From Edolisoma coerulescens (lineage: Eukaryota; Chordata; Aves; Passeriformes; Campephagidae): 64,000 bases of DNA. Below are positions 25,701-40,700 of the stretch, one piece after another. The notes under the pieces were generated by a model. The model saw only the letters and a program-made list of their open reading frames with translations, was not told the DNA's origin and made no database searches. The stretch spans positions 200,623 to 264,622 of the forward strand of contig VWZW01004069.1 of NCBI GenBank assembly GCA_013397115.1. Reading direction: 5' to 3'. The translations under genes and the position numbers were made by a program. How positions within the stretch are numbered: the first letter of the stretch is position 1; each line of letters starts with the position of its first letter.

Positions 25701-28700
25701 GATTTTTTTGCTGGGTTCTCTAAGAGCAGTATTCTGCTTTTGGCTCAGAATGCTCTTGCTGCCTGTCAGTCAGCTGTGTCAATGAAAGCTGCAGTTTAGG
25801 CAGTCTTACAGTGTACTGCTACATGTGGTGGTGTCTGGTATGTTTGAGCTGTCCTTCAGCTCTGCAGTTTGTTTTCTTCATACTTTGCCAGCCATTGAAT
25901 GGAGAAGAGGATTTTCCAGACCACCTCTGTCTTAATGGGAATAAGAAAATAAATACAGGTGGGCTTGCCTGTACTGGTGTTGAAGAGGAACACTTCTGCT
26001 CAGAAAGGCCAGAGAGCAGTGCTGAAGTTTCTCAGGTCACACTACTGAATATACTGAGATTTCAGAAGTACTTGGTTGGTATTGTAACTTTTAGAGTGTA
26101 GGCTGCTGGTTTTAGGTTGGGTGACAGCTACCTGGTTTGTATATACAAACCACTCAGATAGAGGCATTCACTTTCATACATTGTGGCCATGGATTTTGTC
26201 TGAGCCAGTGATGTCCAGTAATGATGGTTGATGTATGGCTTTATTCCCATTGCCCCATTCCATGAGCTGTTTCATCCACCTAAAAGTATGACTCCTATTG
26301 CATAGCTATCCTTGCAGAAATTAATTTCTTTAGCTCTAGTCTAGGTACAGTCACAAAGAGATATAACAAAGGTCCCAAAAAAGTTTTCCATTACTCAGTA
26401 GAATGAAAACATATGGCACAAAAAGCTGCAGCAGTTGAAAGTATCTGTGGTTCCAGTAAAAGATCCCCAGCTTGTGTCTGGATATTCAGCCTGAGTGCAT
26501 ATTTGACAGAAGAGTCCGTACTCTCTCCTAAGGTTAAAGTGTCAAGTTTACACCAGCATTGTGCCATTTCAGAGCCTACTAGTATCTATACCAAAGTCTG
26601 TAACGTGCTGTTTGTGTTGGAAAATGTTTTATTTCAGAGAAATTTCAGATTAAGTTCCTTAGGAATCAGTTTTAGAAGTGAAAAATCTTTGAGGAATTTA
26701 TACATTTTTTAGTAAGCCTTGGAAGTATGCTGCAATTTCTATCACTGGGGATCCATTGGTGCTTGATAATTCAACTTCTCTAAAACAGAAATAAATTTTA
26801 TAAATGGACATGAAGCAGCATGTGAACAGTAAGTGTTTGCAAGGTGCTGTCTGATTTAGTCATTGATATATGTCCTGCAAAGTACGTTTTTGTAGGAGGC
26901 AATGCAGTGTGGAGCAACTGAGATGAGACTGATTAAATATTAAGCGGTATTATTTTCAGTCCACAAATGAGATTCTGAAGACATGCTGGTGACATAAAGA
27001 ATAGCTACAGCTGGTATTTTTCTCCACCCCTGACAAGCAACTCAATACCTAACAAAAATAGCAATCTACAAGCAAATAGGGAATTCAGCCAAAATAATTC
27101 TATACAAAGAGGACTAATAAAGGATCTGCTTTCAAGAAAAGCAGCTATGCCAAATTATGATGCACAAATAACAGAATTATTGAAAAGAAAAGGACATTAT
27201 GTTTGTTTCTGGAGAAGGACATTAAAACTTGGGTTGAAAAGGTAGGAAGATGGAACTGTGTTGGAGTTTATTTTTTAAAAAGGCAAATATCTACCTGGAC
27301 TATTTCTATTTCTAAAAATACTGTGCTGGATCTTGAGGTGCCTTAAGCTGACAGAGAGAGATTTATGTTAGGAGAGATGATTAACAATAAACAAATTATG
27401 CATCCCTGTGTTTTATAAGGTGTAATATTAGGCAAGCTCTTTCCTCAGCTTGAAGGTGTCAGAAACATTTATTAAAATGATTTTAGGGGTCTTGAAAGCA
27501 TTACTTTGATGTAGACTGGAAGATCTGCCTACATACTATATTTGCACACACGCAGACAGAACACACTGAACTTTTAAATGTTACAGGCTGTTATAATTTG
27601 GGACAACTTCTGAAGATTTAATGAATTCCATGTAACGACTGAAGCAGTCAGTGTTAAACTAAAAATTTACATGTGAGATACTGATGCATGCTAACACTAG
27701 TTCTGCAAGTAAAAAGATCTGTTAGTTGCTGTCACTTTTAGCAGTGGCTATCTAGTCAGCCCTGCTTATGACTAAGAGGTAAGAAAAACATCCTTGACAG
27801 CGGAAGTGGGAAGGGAATTATTTCAGCCATTTGTGGGTTTTTGGCTATGCAAACATAAATGCAATTTTAAAAGTATTGTTTGTTTTGCAAATGTGCATTT
27901 TTCTAAGCCTTTACAAAACTTGTTTAACAACAGGCAGCTCTTTTATTGAAAATGACTATTTTTATTATTACTCACGAAAGGGTAAAAAATAGTGTTAACA
28001 CTGGAGCTTTTTCTTATAATAGATTTTGCTGTGTGGCCCTAATCTGGTTTGTTTTAGAGATCTACCTCCCACAGTGTTGTGCAAAATCAAGTATCTGTGG
28101 GTTTTTGGTCCATGAGACAACAGTTTTTATTGTGGGGATGGGAGTGTAAAGAAACTCATCAATGCCAGGATCTGGGAGCAGACTTTTATTGCATGTTTTT
28201 TACGGGCATATCCCTCCCCCAATTTCACCCTTGCCACTGTCAATCACAGCCTCAACTAAGAGTTTACAAGCAACAGCTGCTGAAAGTTGCTGATGAGAAC
28301 AGTATGATTAGATTTTATCAACAGTTTCAGCTAAAAAGAAAACTAAGAGACAGGAACAGTAATCATGAAACACACTGTGATGAAAATAAGGGTGGAATGA
28401 ATGGACTGAATTCTTGCTGAAACAGGTATGTGTCAGGACCTGATGAGTCATAACACTGCAAAACCAGACAGTAAAAAGAGGCAGTTCATAAGAGCACTAA
28501 GACCATATTAATTCCACTTAACCATAGGCAGTACACTGAGATCGTGATATGCTCCTCTTACTGGCAGAGGAAAGAAAGTGTTTGTTCAGCCCAAGGAGGA
28601 GCCGAGAATTCCTCTCTATCTTCACTGACTGTTAGGGGAGCAACAAGACTGCTGGGTTTGTACAAGCTGCCCATCAGTTAAAGAATCTGAACCTATTTCA

Positions 28701-31700
28701 GGCTTTAACACTGAGCCTGTGGTTCACTTCACTTCTTTCTGCACAGCTTCAGCATGTTTCATGATTTTTCCCTTGCAATAATTTCACTTTTTCTTCACTA
28801 TTGCTACTCCTATGTTGCAGAACTGGAAGACAGCAATGCTAGGGAACTCACTCAACATTATGCAGAAGTGGCACAGAAGAGGAGGAGGTTTCACTGGGCA
28901 GATGTGCTAATTACTTGGCAATCTTTTTTTAATACACATACCAGCAGTAGAAGAACTGGGAATGAGACTAAAATCTAATTTAAGTAATCACAACTTACAG
29001 TTTCAATGTAAGAATTTAAATTTCTTCATAGATTTTTAAATATAACCTAAAGGCCTGACCTATGAAAAAATAATACCTAAGCCTGAAAATTCCCAGTAAA
29101 AATGTTCATGTTCACATGGACTGAGAGACTATTACATCTTTCTTTCTGCTTTATGCCAGGTTGCTCCTTCAGCCTGATGACTCCTTGCAGATTTTAGCAC
29201 CCGTGGAAGCTGATGTGGGTTTCTATGCTTGCAATGCATCCAATGCCCTGGGATCAGACTCTGTCTCCATTGCTGTCACCCTAGCAGGTAATAGTTCAAC
29301 CCCTGTGATTGCAGGATGGTCCATGTTACTGGTGTGAATCTGGACAGAAGTTGTTTTTGGGGGAACAGATGGCTGCTAAACTGTGTAACATGGGTCAACA
29401 GAGGTACACTGGGGAGAATGCAGGGTGTGAGCTCTGCAAAAACCTGAGGCATAGTCCAGCTTTCATAGATAGTTTGTGAGGTTTATGTATCTCTGCAAGA
29501 CATCAATGCTTTTTCTCACTTGCATCTGACATGCTCTTGAATCAGTGCTTATCTTGATTATTTGCAGCCTACAGGGGCAGTGCAGTCCAAGCCTCCCAAC
29601 TTCTGTGCTTCATCTTAAACCTAACACTGATCTCTTCAAGTCTAACAGATGGATTGCAGGACTTACTTGGGTGTACATTAGGCAAGCCAGAAAACTTGTG
29701 GAGCTGAATAGCTATCCTTTACAGATCAAACACTCTTTCGTATTCCATCACAAGTATGGCTGACACTGTTTCAGTTGTACCAAATAGAGGGTCTCAAAAA
29801 ATTAGATTCCATGTTTCTGTTCCTCTAGTCACAGGTTCTAAAGCAGACTAAATATCCTGTGCTGGTTTAGAATTCAATTCTAAAGAAAACTCATCCAGAT
29901 AAAAACCAGTGGCAAAGGGAGTTAGAGGGATGAGTCCAGCTTCTTCCAGGTTCACTGGCAGACATCGTCAGCAGGCTCATGGCCACATCAGGACTAGCAG
30001 AAGGGTGGAGCAGCAAATGTGAATGAAGAGCTGTTGAGAAAGATATAGGAACAGAACAGACAATGACAGCAAATGACTGTGACAGGGCAGAGAGGTCTTA
30101 CAGAAGGAGGATCCTATTTATCACCAAGGCAAAAGGAAACACGCTAGGAATGCTGGAAAACTTCATGATTTTGCAGACTTACCCATTTCACTGCTTCAGC
30201 ATGTGGAGATGCTTGGAGGCTTCCAATGCATAGGCAGCAACCACCAGCTGCCAGGGTATCCATGAATGACTAGAGGAAGGAATAGCTGTTGATAAGCTTT
30301 AATTTTTAAAAATAAGTTTTTTACACCAAACAGAGAGAAAATCTCAATTAAGAGAAGCATAAAGAAAATGTAAGAAGGCAACAGTGGGTAAGAGTGAAGC
30401 TCAGAAGATCGGTAAATGAACTAGAAAGAGACTTTATCATGTCCTTTAGCAGAACGGGTGAATCTTCTAGAGCAATATAGACAGATCTGCATCAGAGCTA
30501 TAAATTACCTGTAGGCAAAACCAAAGAGACTGATCTTTTTTACACTACTACTATCAGAAATGCCTTTGCTGAATTGCAGGCAGCAGGGTAGCAGTGCTGC
30601 TGTCAGGTTAGTATCATATTTTAGAAGGAGCAACTACACACTTAACCTCTTATGTTACACCAGCATGAAGCTGAACATGAGGTTAAAAAAACATCAGTCA
30701 AAACTGCTATTCTGTCCACATTGTTCCAGTGAGTGTAAAAGCTATAGTTTTTGTAAACGTGATTTGTGAAAACAATTTTGTGTGACACTGTAAAAAATAA
30801 ACTGAGCATTAGGTATACATGTGGCACAGGAAGGCTATTAGCTTTTTCATTATAATTAATTATCAAAGCTATAATTTAAACTTTTAGGTGAATTAACATT
30901 GATGCTTCCCAGACTCAAGCAGAACTCCTCTTAGGAACTGGTATGCTTTTACATCTCACATCCAAGGCAAAGAGCTGAACAGCCTATAAAATGAGGCCAT
31001 AAATATCAAAGTGAAATACTGAGCAGTTTTTGGAACAAAGTCACAATCTTTTTGGCATAATGGAAGTATTTTCTCCAAAAAACCTGGAAAGCTGAGATCA
31101 TCTTTAGAGGAATCAAGAGTGGGGCCTAAAGCTTATTTCATTGAAGAATTTTCTTATTCATTTAACACATGCATGGAAAAAAAAGACAGTGGAATATGCT
31201 CCTTTTTGTTTTCTCAGTGGTTTCCTACTCATTTATGGGTTGAACAGCTAAAAGATTTTTAATCTTGTGGTGGGATTTGGGAACCAGTCAGGAAAATAAA
31301 AGGTTGATGGATAGCTGAAGAATTTTTCTTTCTTTTCTTTAGACTTTGCCAAAAAGTATCAAAACTTTTGGAGGTATTTCAACAATAAAATGTAGTATTT
31401 TACTTAGCTATTCTTGGGCATTAAAATCACCAAAATAAAAAAATGGAAAGTACAAAAAAAGCCCAAACTGATATGACAGGAATTCCAGATGAATGGTATC
31501 TTTTAAAAGCCCTGGAAATACAGCTATATGGAGAAATTTATATTTAAGGCTGAATTAAATTTTCAGAACTCTCCATGAGCTCAATGACATCAAATTCTTT
31601 TTCTCACGTCCATCTTTTCCTCGTTGGTCAGCTCCAAATTAACCTACAAGTAAAGCTAGTGATAAACATTAGCCTAAAACTGCAGCTTTTGGAGGCAAAC

Positions 31701-34700
31701 GACGATATCTGAACCAGTTTTGTATCTGACCATTTATTTAAAATGGGAAAAAAAAAGGTATTTATAGATTTTTGGAAAATGATGTGTTTGAAAATGCAAC
31801 ACTGAGTCAAAAACACCCAAGTCCCGTGCCATTTAAAGCAATTGTGTTATGTTCTGCTACTCCTGCCACGTCCTGACTGCAGAGCATTTCCTCTGAGACA
31901 GGGGAGCACTTTAATTCAGCTCTTGTCAGCTCTACTGCATTAGTCCTCTCTCTCAAAGCTAAGCTTGGGTACCTCTGACCTGTTTTGTAGGCATCTCTTT
32001 ACAGTAGCCCTACAAAAGGACTTGCAGAAGGCTTCTTGAGCTATTGGTGGTGGATAACTTCGTAAGTAATCCCACAAAGACAGACACAACAGCAGGGAAA
32101 CACCTTGGCTCACTTGCTGTCACCAATGTTGAAAGCACACTTTATTGTAGGCAAAGCAGTAGCTCTATCAGAGATAAACCCCTTCCCATCAGATAACCTG
32201 TTTTGTTATATCTAAAACCCGTAGTAACAGTGTTTTGCATAAATACAGTTTATGTCCCTCATCTTCTTGTGCTAGCCATTATGAGAAAACTTGCTGGTTA
32301 TGGTCTGGTCTTCCCCATCCCAGTGCTTCTCCTGTAGGTTAAGGAAACCATGATCAATGCAAGCAACAGCTTGCATGTTGCTCTAAACTTCCTCCCCTGT
32401 TAATGTGCCTGTAGCCATCACTCAGGCTCCTGTGTTTGGTCTTCACCAAAGGGTGGGAGTGCAGTTGCAGCGCCAGGCAAGCATCTTGCTGCAGCTCCAG
32501 TTGTGCTGGTGTTTATTGATCCAGCTGGTTCTCCTGTGTGTCCATATGGCTTTAATGCTATTCTGCCTCTGCTTCAAGTGTGCGTTTTCTTTTTTCAAGG
32601 CAGCTTTACCCATGGAATTTGGTGACACTGAAATATTATAAAAAGCAGGTGGCCTCACGCTTCAGCATTTTCCCTTATCCACCTGTCTGTTGTGTGTACT
32701 TTCACAAGGAGTGTTGCAGCCCATCTATCCTGTGTGAGTCCAATGTGCTGGTTATGATAAATTGTGGTGCTTCTTTTACACAGGAAAGCCACTGATAAAG
32801 GCTTCAAGAGCTACTGTGATCAACACTGAATCACCTGCTGTTACTGTTGATATTGGAAGCATGGTGAAAACAATCCAGAAAGCGAATGTTACCATTAACT
32901 GCCAGGTTGCAGGTAAAAAATTTTTCTGTGCCATGCAGGTGTCTTCAGCTATAAATTTCTGTGGGATTCTTTGCTAAATTGGTATCTGCAGTTGCAGCTG
33001 AGTGAAATTGCAAGGTTTTCCTAGGTCTCAGGCAAACTTTATTGCTTCCATTACTTCTTGACATAGAACTTGTCCTTCTTTTATCCATATTAAACAAGGA
33101 AAGTGTAGTGGCTTAAGAAAGTTGGGCTCAAAAAAAAATTGAGTCAATACGACAGGCATTGTTGTTGGAGATACACCATATGGTGTGGATGCAACAAAAC
33201 TGATACACTTGGCTACCTGTTGGGGATGTTTGGTGAGAATATACAAGCATGGACTGATTAATTTCATCATTGATGGGTTTTTAAAGATCACGCCAGTTAG
33301 TTTCGTCTTTTTCTGCCAAACGTACTTTACATTAAAGGCATGTTAGCACACTCTTTTTTTCTGCTTTTTCCTTTCTTTTTTTTTTTTCATCTTGAGAGTG
33401 TAGGAGTTCAGAGGAATTCTACTGAAACAGGATTCTCTCTAAAACTGTTTTCCAGTCAGAGACTGAATGTTCCTCAGTCTTACAGTGACAGTTTGCCTCT
33501 TTCCAATGGTAACCAAAATACATTGACCTTACCTGTGTGTGGCAGTCCTATGGCTGTTGGTGGGAATGATGTTGATATGGGGAGGAGGAGTGGGGGAAGG
33601 GAGAGAGCTGGGAAATCTCTGAAGACCTGGGGCCAGACCATGGCTTCATTACACTTTTATGCATAGTATGAGGAAGCATTGGAGGGAGGGGAGCATCTTA
33701 TAAAACATGAAGTGAACCATGCTGAGCTTTACATAAATGTCTCCCCTGGAGGCTTGTATGAAGTCCCTTAGACCCTTGCTTTAGTTTCTTATCCCTAGCA
33801 GCTACTTCAGATAACTCTAAACAAGTATCTTCACTGCAAATATACAAATGTTGTGGCTTTTTTACACTTTGTGCTCACTTGAAGCACTTAGTGGTTGTAA
33901 GATTTCCTTCTGCAATTGCTGCCAACCAAACCCTTAGGCAAATTCTAACCGGAGAAGATTATTTGTCTCAAGTTTCATTGTTTGTTCATCTGTCCTTTAG
34001 TGAAACATACACAATAGCTGTGCATATTATGTTTGCAAGAGCAAAACCCTAGCCTGTGATCACAATTTATTAATTAGTCTCAGTGGGCTGAATGAAGGAG
34101 AAGGTATCATTTTTCCTAGGTTCATGAAGGATAAAGTTCAGTTATTCCCTTGCCCTCTCAACATAGGCTCTAGACACTCTCTTGCAGTCAGAGTGATGTC
34201 CAGTGACCTTCAAGGAAGAAGATGAAAGTGGTACTCTTTTTTTTCCCCAGGCCTCTCCATGCTCACCTGCACAGACATTGTGTGAAAGAGACTAAACATC
34301 ACATGAACACAAGTAATTCTGGATTTCTCTCTCTGGGTTCTCTTAGCTGCCCAGACTCAGAACCCCCAGATTCAGACAGTTACTGCTGATCTAAGAAGTG
34401 TAGCCATTTCCCTTCAGTATAAAGGCACCATGTAAACAACAGGATGTGACTAAACAAAGTTGCCACAGTACTTATAACGTCAGAAAACTACAGGAGGGAA
34501 GCACAAAATGATCAGGGACACAGATTCAAAGTCTTTTCTGAGAGGAAAATAATCTCTGGCAATTTTTTGAAACTCACCCACTATGACAGCATCCAAAATG
34601 GCAAATTTTAGCAATGTCTTCTGTTCAAGGAGAAGGCTTTTTGCTATCTAGTAGCATTACTGTATATTGGAATCTTCTGTGATACACAAGAAATTTTCTT

Positions 34701-37700
34701 AAATCCTAATTTTCTCTATGGGTGAAAAACAAATCTTCTGCTACTGCCTCCACAGAAAATGTTATCTATGTTGACACCAGAGATTAATGCTCTTGAAATT
34801 TTGATAAAATCATAAACTACAGGCTGTGATGTTACAAAGGGAATAAGAGAGTGAGTAATGAGGGCAGATATGTTTTATGGGCACTAGAATCCTAATTTTG
34901 TAAAAATAGTATTAATAATTCAACAGCAATTACAAAAACATCTACCTTGAGAAATGATCCAAGAACAGCAATTTCTATCAGCTGTCTCACCTCTACCTGG
35001 AAGATAAACCGATCTCATAAAACCTGTAACAGAATGTGAGAATAAATGCAATTTTCTACCTAATGTAAGCACAGTTTTTTGTTTTAGCATTAGCTTTGTG
35101 ATTATCCAATCTTCTACATATTTTTGATCATCCTTAGAACACTCAATTCTAAGGATAAGAGTAACATGCACTATTTCTTCAGTCAGCGAATGTGTTGTAT
35201 CATAGTGACTTCTTTACAGTAGATGAGCTTTACATCTATATAGTTTGCCAAAGCGCCCCAGAAAACATTAGCAGTGAAATGGCTACTAAATCATAGTAAG
35301 TTAATGTGCAACAGTTAATGCAATAACATCTGGTAATGAAAAAGATATTAGAATGTGAGAACGAAGTTAACATAATTAGAAAGAAAACTAGCATATCCAG
35401 AAATTACGTGGAGACTTGTCTGGATGAAAACAATTCTTCACATGGTCTTGTAAAGCTGTAAGGTTTTTTCCTTCTAGTACTTTCCCTCTAGTCACATCAG
35501 GATGTCCTGAGCCAGCACAACTAATGGGAGTTGTTCTAGGTCAGAGTTCAGTGACAGTAAATTCCATTATTACAAACTGTGTTTCTATCACTGTGCTGTA
35601 CAGTCTGTAGTATAGGACCATACGTGTCTTGGATCTGGATGTCTCAGCTCATGTAAGGATGCATCTTTACTGACAGTCAGCAAGACAGCAGAATAGATAC
35701 TTATGAGAGAAATATTAAGGATCAGTTATGATATTTTCTAAAGCTGCGTTTCTGTCAAGGGACAGCAATACACACTTGCTGCTGACAGGTGTTGATAAAC
35801 CTGGAGAAGGTTTCTTAAAAATAAGAGATAAATCGAAGAGTATGCTACCAAAGCCTAGGGAGTAATTTTATATTGCTCTTTAACTTCTTAGGACAGGCAT
35901 AAGCACTGTCAAAATCCGTGTTCTGAGTTGAAATCTTTAGAAATTAACTGAAAGACAAGGGAAAACGGAATCATTCTGGATGCATTACAGTTTAATTGGC
36001 ACCCGATGTGAATTATGTCAAGATGAAACTCTATTTCAGTTTCACCACAAAGACAGTGTTGTGGTTTTGATCAAGATTGAAAATCAACATTATTTCAGTT
36101 AAGATAACTTCACTGCTTTGTCTGTAGAGGTAAAGGAATATATTTTTTAACTACTGTTAGGTGATTGTGGTCAATTCCAGACATCTTCAAAACTAATCCT
36201 AGGGGAACTCCCACGCAAAAGTCACTCAGGAGTCTTGCAGATGTCTCTGACTTCCAGCTGGAGGATTTGCTCCAAGCTTCAGAAAGCCAGCAGCATTTCT
36301 GGTATGGGTAACTTGACTACTGTGGGCAAGTTCATTTTAAAATAGGAGGTGAGAGCAATTTGGATCACATTACTATCACTAGGGAGCTTTCTGTTGATTT
36401 CAGCACTTAAATTGTGCAGATATTCATTTGAATACCAGAAGCTTCAAGCAAGCTGGCCCAAACTGTTACTGAAAATACAGTTTGACATGAAAGAAGGAAC
36501 TAACTTTAAAAAGCTAATTCATAGGGCATTCTGCAAAATGTCGTGTACATTTAGTGACTGTCGAGTCAGAACAGGTTTGGAAGGGTGACTTAAAATATAT
36601 TACCTTCCTGTCCTTTATCTCCTTGTATCTTTGTTGTTCCAGTTTCCAGTTCTCTCAATTCTCCTAAACTTTCCTTTCCTCTGCATTTCATCTACATGCT
36701 GGAGGTTTTATTTTCTAGTTATTTCTTTGCTTTATGGACCGTGTTTATTCATCATCTATACCAGATGGTGAAATTCAGTTCACTATTCCAAGAATATTGT
36801 GGCATTGGAAACTAGTCACCACTGTTAGAACCTTGTATTGCTATGACTCTTTTCTCCCAGAGCTCTTGGTTTAGCAAAATTGTCTCAATTGTCTTACTCA
36901 ATTCTGCTTGCTAGCATCCCAGATAGGCTTTTTGTGCTGGATACATGCACACTGATGGAGGGGAAAGCTGAAGAAGAATAGACTTGGGTAATTATTCACT
37001 ACCTAAAGTCTTGCCTGCCCAACAAAGTGAGTTCTGTTTCCAGCTGACACCTCTCAGACTTCCAGTCTCTGTGATACCTCGGCAAGGGAAACACTCAGCC
37101 CTCTGTCCTCTGTCATCCACCATTAGCCAACCAAACCGATTGAAATGCTCTTGCTACCCCTTGCGGCAGTGATGCGACATGACGTGTTTGCTCGTCCCGG
37201 TGCTGGCTGCCTCCTGTTCCCATCTTGCGGCTGTGCGTGTCACTGAAGGTGGGAGCTCAAAAGAAAATGAAACTGCTGTTCATTGACATACACTGCTTAT
37301 CTTCCCCGAAGCAAACTGCAGGAACAGCTTTACCTGCAAACCTCCTGTTAGTGTGGAAGCATTGAAGACAGAGGAAGGACAAACTTGTAGAATACAAGTC
37401 AGAAAAACGTTTTTGTAGCATTGCTGGACATTTTGTAGGCAGAGTGCATCTTTCTTAAACTCAATAGCAATACCTCAACATTAAGAGGATCTCACTTTTA
37501 ACCCCTTTTTCTTCTGCTGCTAGTGAAGTGCAGACGAATCTGCCTTTCTAGACTAGGGCTAGCTGAGCAGCTGCCTGCAAGAAGCATATTGTGTCTGTCT
37601 CTGTATTTATTTTGTTGTTTTATTTGAGTCACTGCTCTAAAAGACTGTGGCCATATGAAATCCTCCTTGTCCCTTCCCCTTTTTCTTTAGCCTTCACTCA

Positions 37701-40700
37701 GCATGTCTCATCTCTTCTTCTTCTCCCACTATTTGCCTTACAAGTATTTTTTGCCTTGTAATTCTTACCTGTGTTACACTTTGTCAATGTTTTTCCAGGG
37801 GTTCCTGAAGCAAAAGTTACTTGGTTTAAGAACAAGGTCAAGCTGTCCTCTACTCACCATCTGCATGATGGGTTGCTGTTTATAGCAAATGTTTCTCTGT
37901 CAGATCAGGGGTTATACTCCTGCAAGGCAGCCAATCTTCACGGGGAAGTAACTGAAAGCTCACAGCTGCTGGTTCTTGGTAAGTCCGGGGCATTTTGGTG
38001 TTTTGTACTTACAACAATATTAATGTGGCTACTGGCACATCCAGATGGCAGAACTAATCAGAGGTTGTGGAAAGAGGAAATGGCATGCAGTCAGCTGTGT
38101 TCTAAGAAAAGCATCAGTCTCCATTTGTACTCTGGGGAGCATCAGCTGAAGCAAGGTGGTGGTAAAAGGAAAGCAGATAAGGAGAAAATGTCTAAGCACA
38201 GGGATTGCACCTCCCAGTCCCAAGATACTCAGTTTAACTCTTTCAGACTTGATAGCTAAGAAAAGCATTTATTAACCGTATCTGAAAGTGACTATCTTGA
38301 AATGAAAGTGATGCCACCTTTTCCCTGTGAAGTGCTCTGTTTCTGCTGAGCAGCCTTTCCATTCAAGGCTGTGTGATACTCACCCACTTCGCAACAGGTG
38401 CATAAATCCAGCGCACTGCTAAAAAGTACATTCCAAGTTCAGTGAATGGTGAATTTTATTTTCCCCTATGTTTTTAAACACCAGACAGAAAGTCCATCTG
38501 GGTGATTTGAAAGAGAGTGGAAGCCGTGAAATATAAGTGGAAGTGGTACCTGGTGGGAACTGGAAGTGTGGGAAAGGCATTTCCTTTCCTAGTAACTCAT
38601 CTTCTATCATTTCTGTGCACCTGGCAGATGAATGATCCGGCCTGACTTTTTAAGTACTTTAGTGCATTTGATGGTGAAGTCTCAAATTTTGAAACCTATT
38701 CCCCACAACTGGGGCAGCACCATTAGAGCTCTCACCTTTCATGACTAGAGTGAGCTTCCAGAGTATGTATAACAGTGAGATTTCTCCGTTTCACAGACAA
38801 TACTAAAATGAAGGTTCACATATTTCTCCTACTAATCCAGACTGACTCTAGAATCTCAGTCTAAAAAAACGATCTGGAAAAAAAATCAGCTGAGTTTCAG
38901 CCTATAAATAAAGAGTCCCACATGATCTGTAAATCCTTTTCTGACCATTATAAATGGCTTAACTTTTAAAGATGGTAAGTTACTGTGAGTTATGCAAGCT
39001 GCTTATGTTTCTAAGCAAATGACATTTTTAGCTCCTTGATGGAACAGAACAGTTCAGGCATCCTTGACCTGTACTCCTGGTGCTGAATGCTGTCAGCAAT
39101 AGAAAACTTGCATGATGTGCATCATGATCTAATTGAAAGGGGATGAAGCCACTATTCATTTACATCAAATATCACATCATTTTCATGACAAATAGAATTG
39201 GGAATGCTAGGCGTTACCTCAATTTTTAAAATAGCATTATGATCAGTAAACAACTAAATCCTGCAGTGCTCAGCATAGACTGATCCTCTTGAGCTCTGAA
39301 CTCTTAGTCCTTTGGAGTTCTGCCTAAGTATACCACAGGATCTGGCAGGATTATAACCATATTTAATCAGGGCTTGATCCAGGTTGTAGCAGCCTAACTA
39401 AAAGTTTTTCACTAATTGCCATGAACATTTGATTTGGCTTCTATGCTGTATACATTTGCTTTTTCTTCCAAGCCGCTGTATCTCCTGATACCGTGTAACT
39501 CTGTCACATATGAAGAGAGTCCAGCAGAATGCTGTGCTAGTCTTCAGAGATAATTTCTTTTAGTTTGTGGTCATATTGATCCAGATGTTATTTTAATATT
39601 TTCTCCAGAACCTCACCTAATGTGAGGCAAAGCACCTTCAGCAATTATCCAAAGTTGCTTAATCTGCTCCTCTGAAATGGTAGTGTTGTAGGCACAGCNT
39701 TGACAGCAGTGCTCACCAGTGCTGGGCCCAGCACTCACTCAGTGCTGACCTCTCCTTCAGGAACAAAACTGACCGTCAGTCCAGGGAGCTCTGCTCTCAT
39801 AGGTAAGTCAAGTGCTTTAAGGTTTTTTAGATTTTTAAAGTCTTTAAAGTTTGTATTACAGTTATGCATCTGGTTAACCATTACATTAAGGATTTGGTTA
39901 TCCAGACATGGGCACTGAGACAAAAGACATCAAACCAACAGTTCATTGTCAGTCATAATCACTGCCAAATACTTTTTAGATCTCAGAAATTCATTTTAAA
40001 AAAGAAGGTCCTTTAGTTAGTTCAAAGCTGCTTGCAGAATAAGGGCTCCATGATGCCCTTTATTTATATATAGCATCCTGTAAGAAGCAGTCCCTGCTCT
40101 GGGGGACTGGCAATCTTATTCAACTCAAAGACATGGCAGACCGGTGTGCGACTTGATTTAAAAGAAGAAACACTGATGGTTCTGTTTCAGTTTTTCTTCT
40201 ACATTTGGGTAGTTGCCTTACCATATGTCTACTACTCGTATTGTATATCCTTCTTCAGAGCCTTTTCCAGAGTTTTGCTTATCCCTCTCTCCATGCAAGT
40301 TTTGATCATGCAAGTTTGTTTTTATCTGTTCGTTTTATTCCTCTTTCTTGTTTCACACAACCAGTGTTTGCATGAAGCCATATAAGGAAATCATCCCCAA
40401 TGAATGCTTTTCTTCTTTTCATCCTTTTCTGCCTTCCATGGACCTTTACCCTCTTTACACAGCAAGTTCTTTTATATCCTTTAAGCTCCTTTCAGATCTC
40501 TGGGTGTGATTTGTTTGCAGGGAGATTCTAATTATTTTCTAAATTTCGGGGTATGTTTATTTTATTATTTTATTTCACACACTGCTTTGAAAGTCTGTTA
40601 ATTACCAGGCTCAGATAGGCAAACAGCTTCTCTAATGAACATGTTACTGCATACCATGAAAATTTGTCAAGCCCTATCATTTCAGAATTGTCTTTTCTCC

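Noticed and set aside
39111..39126. Small perfect palindrome in intron G-H
   Set aside because: Seven-base arms with a two-base loop are expected by chance in 64 kb.
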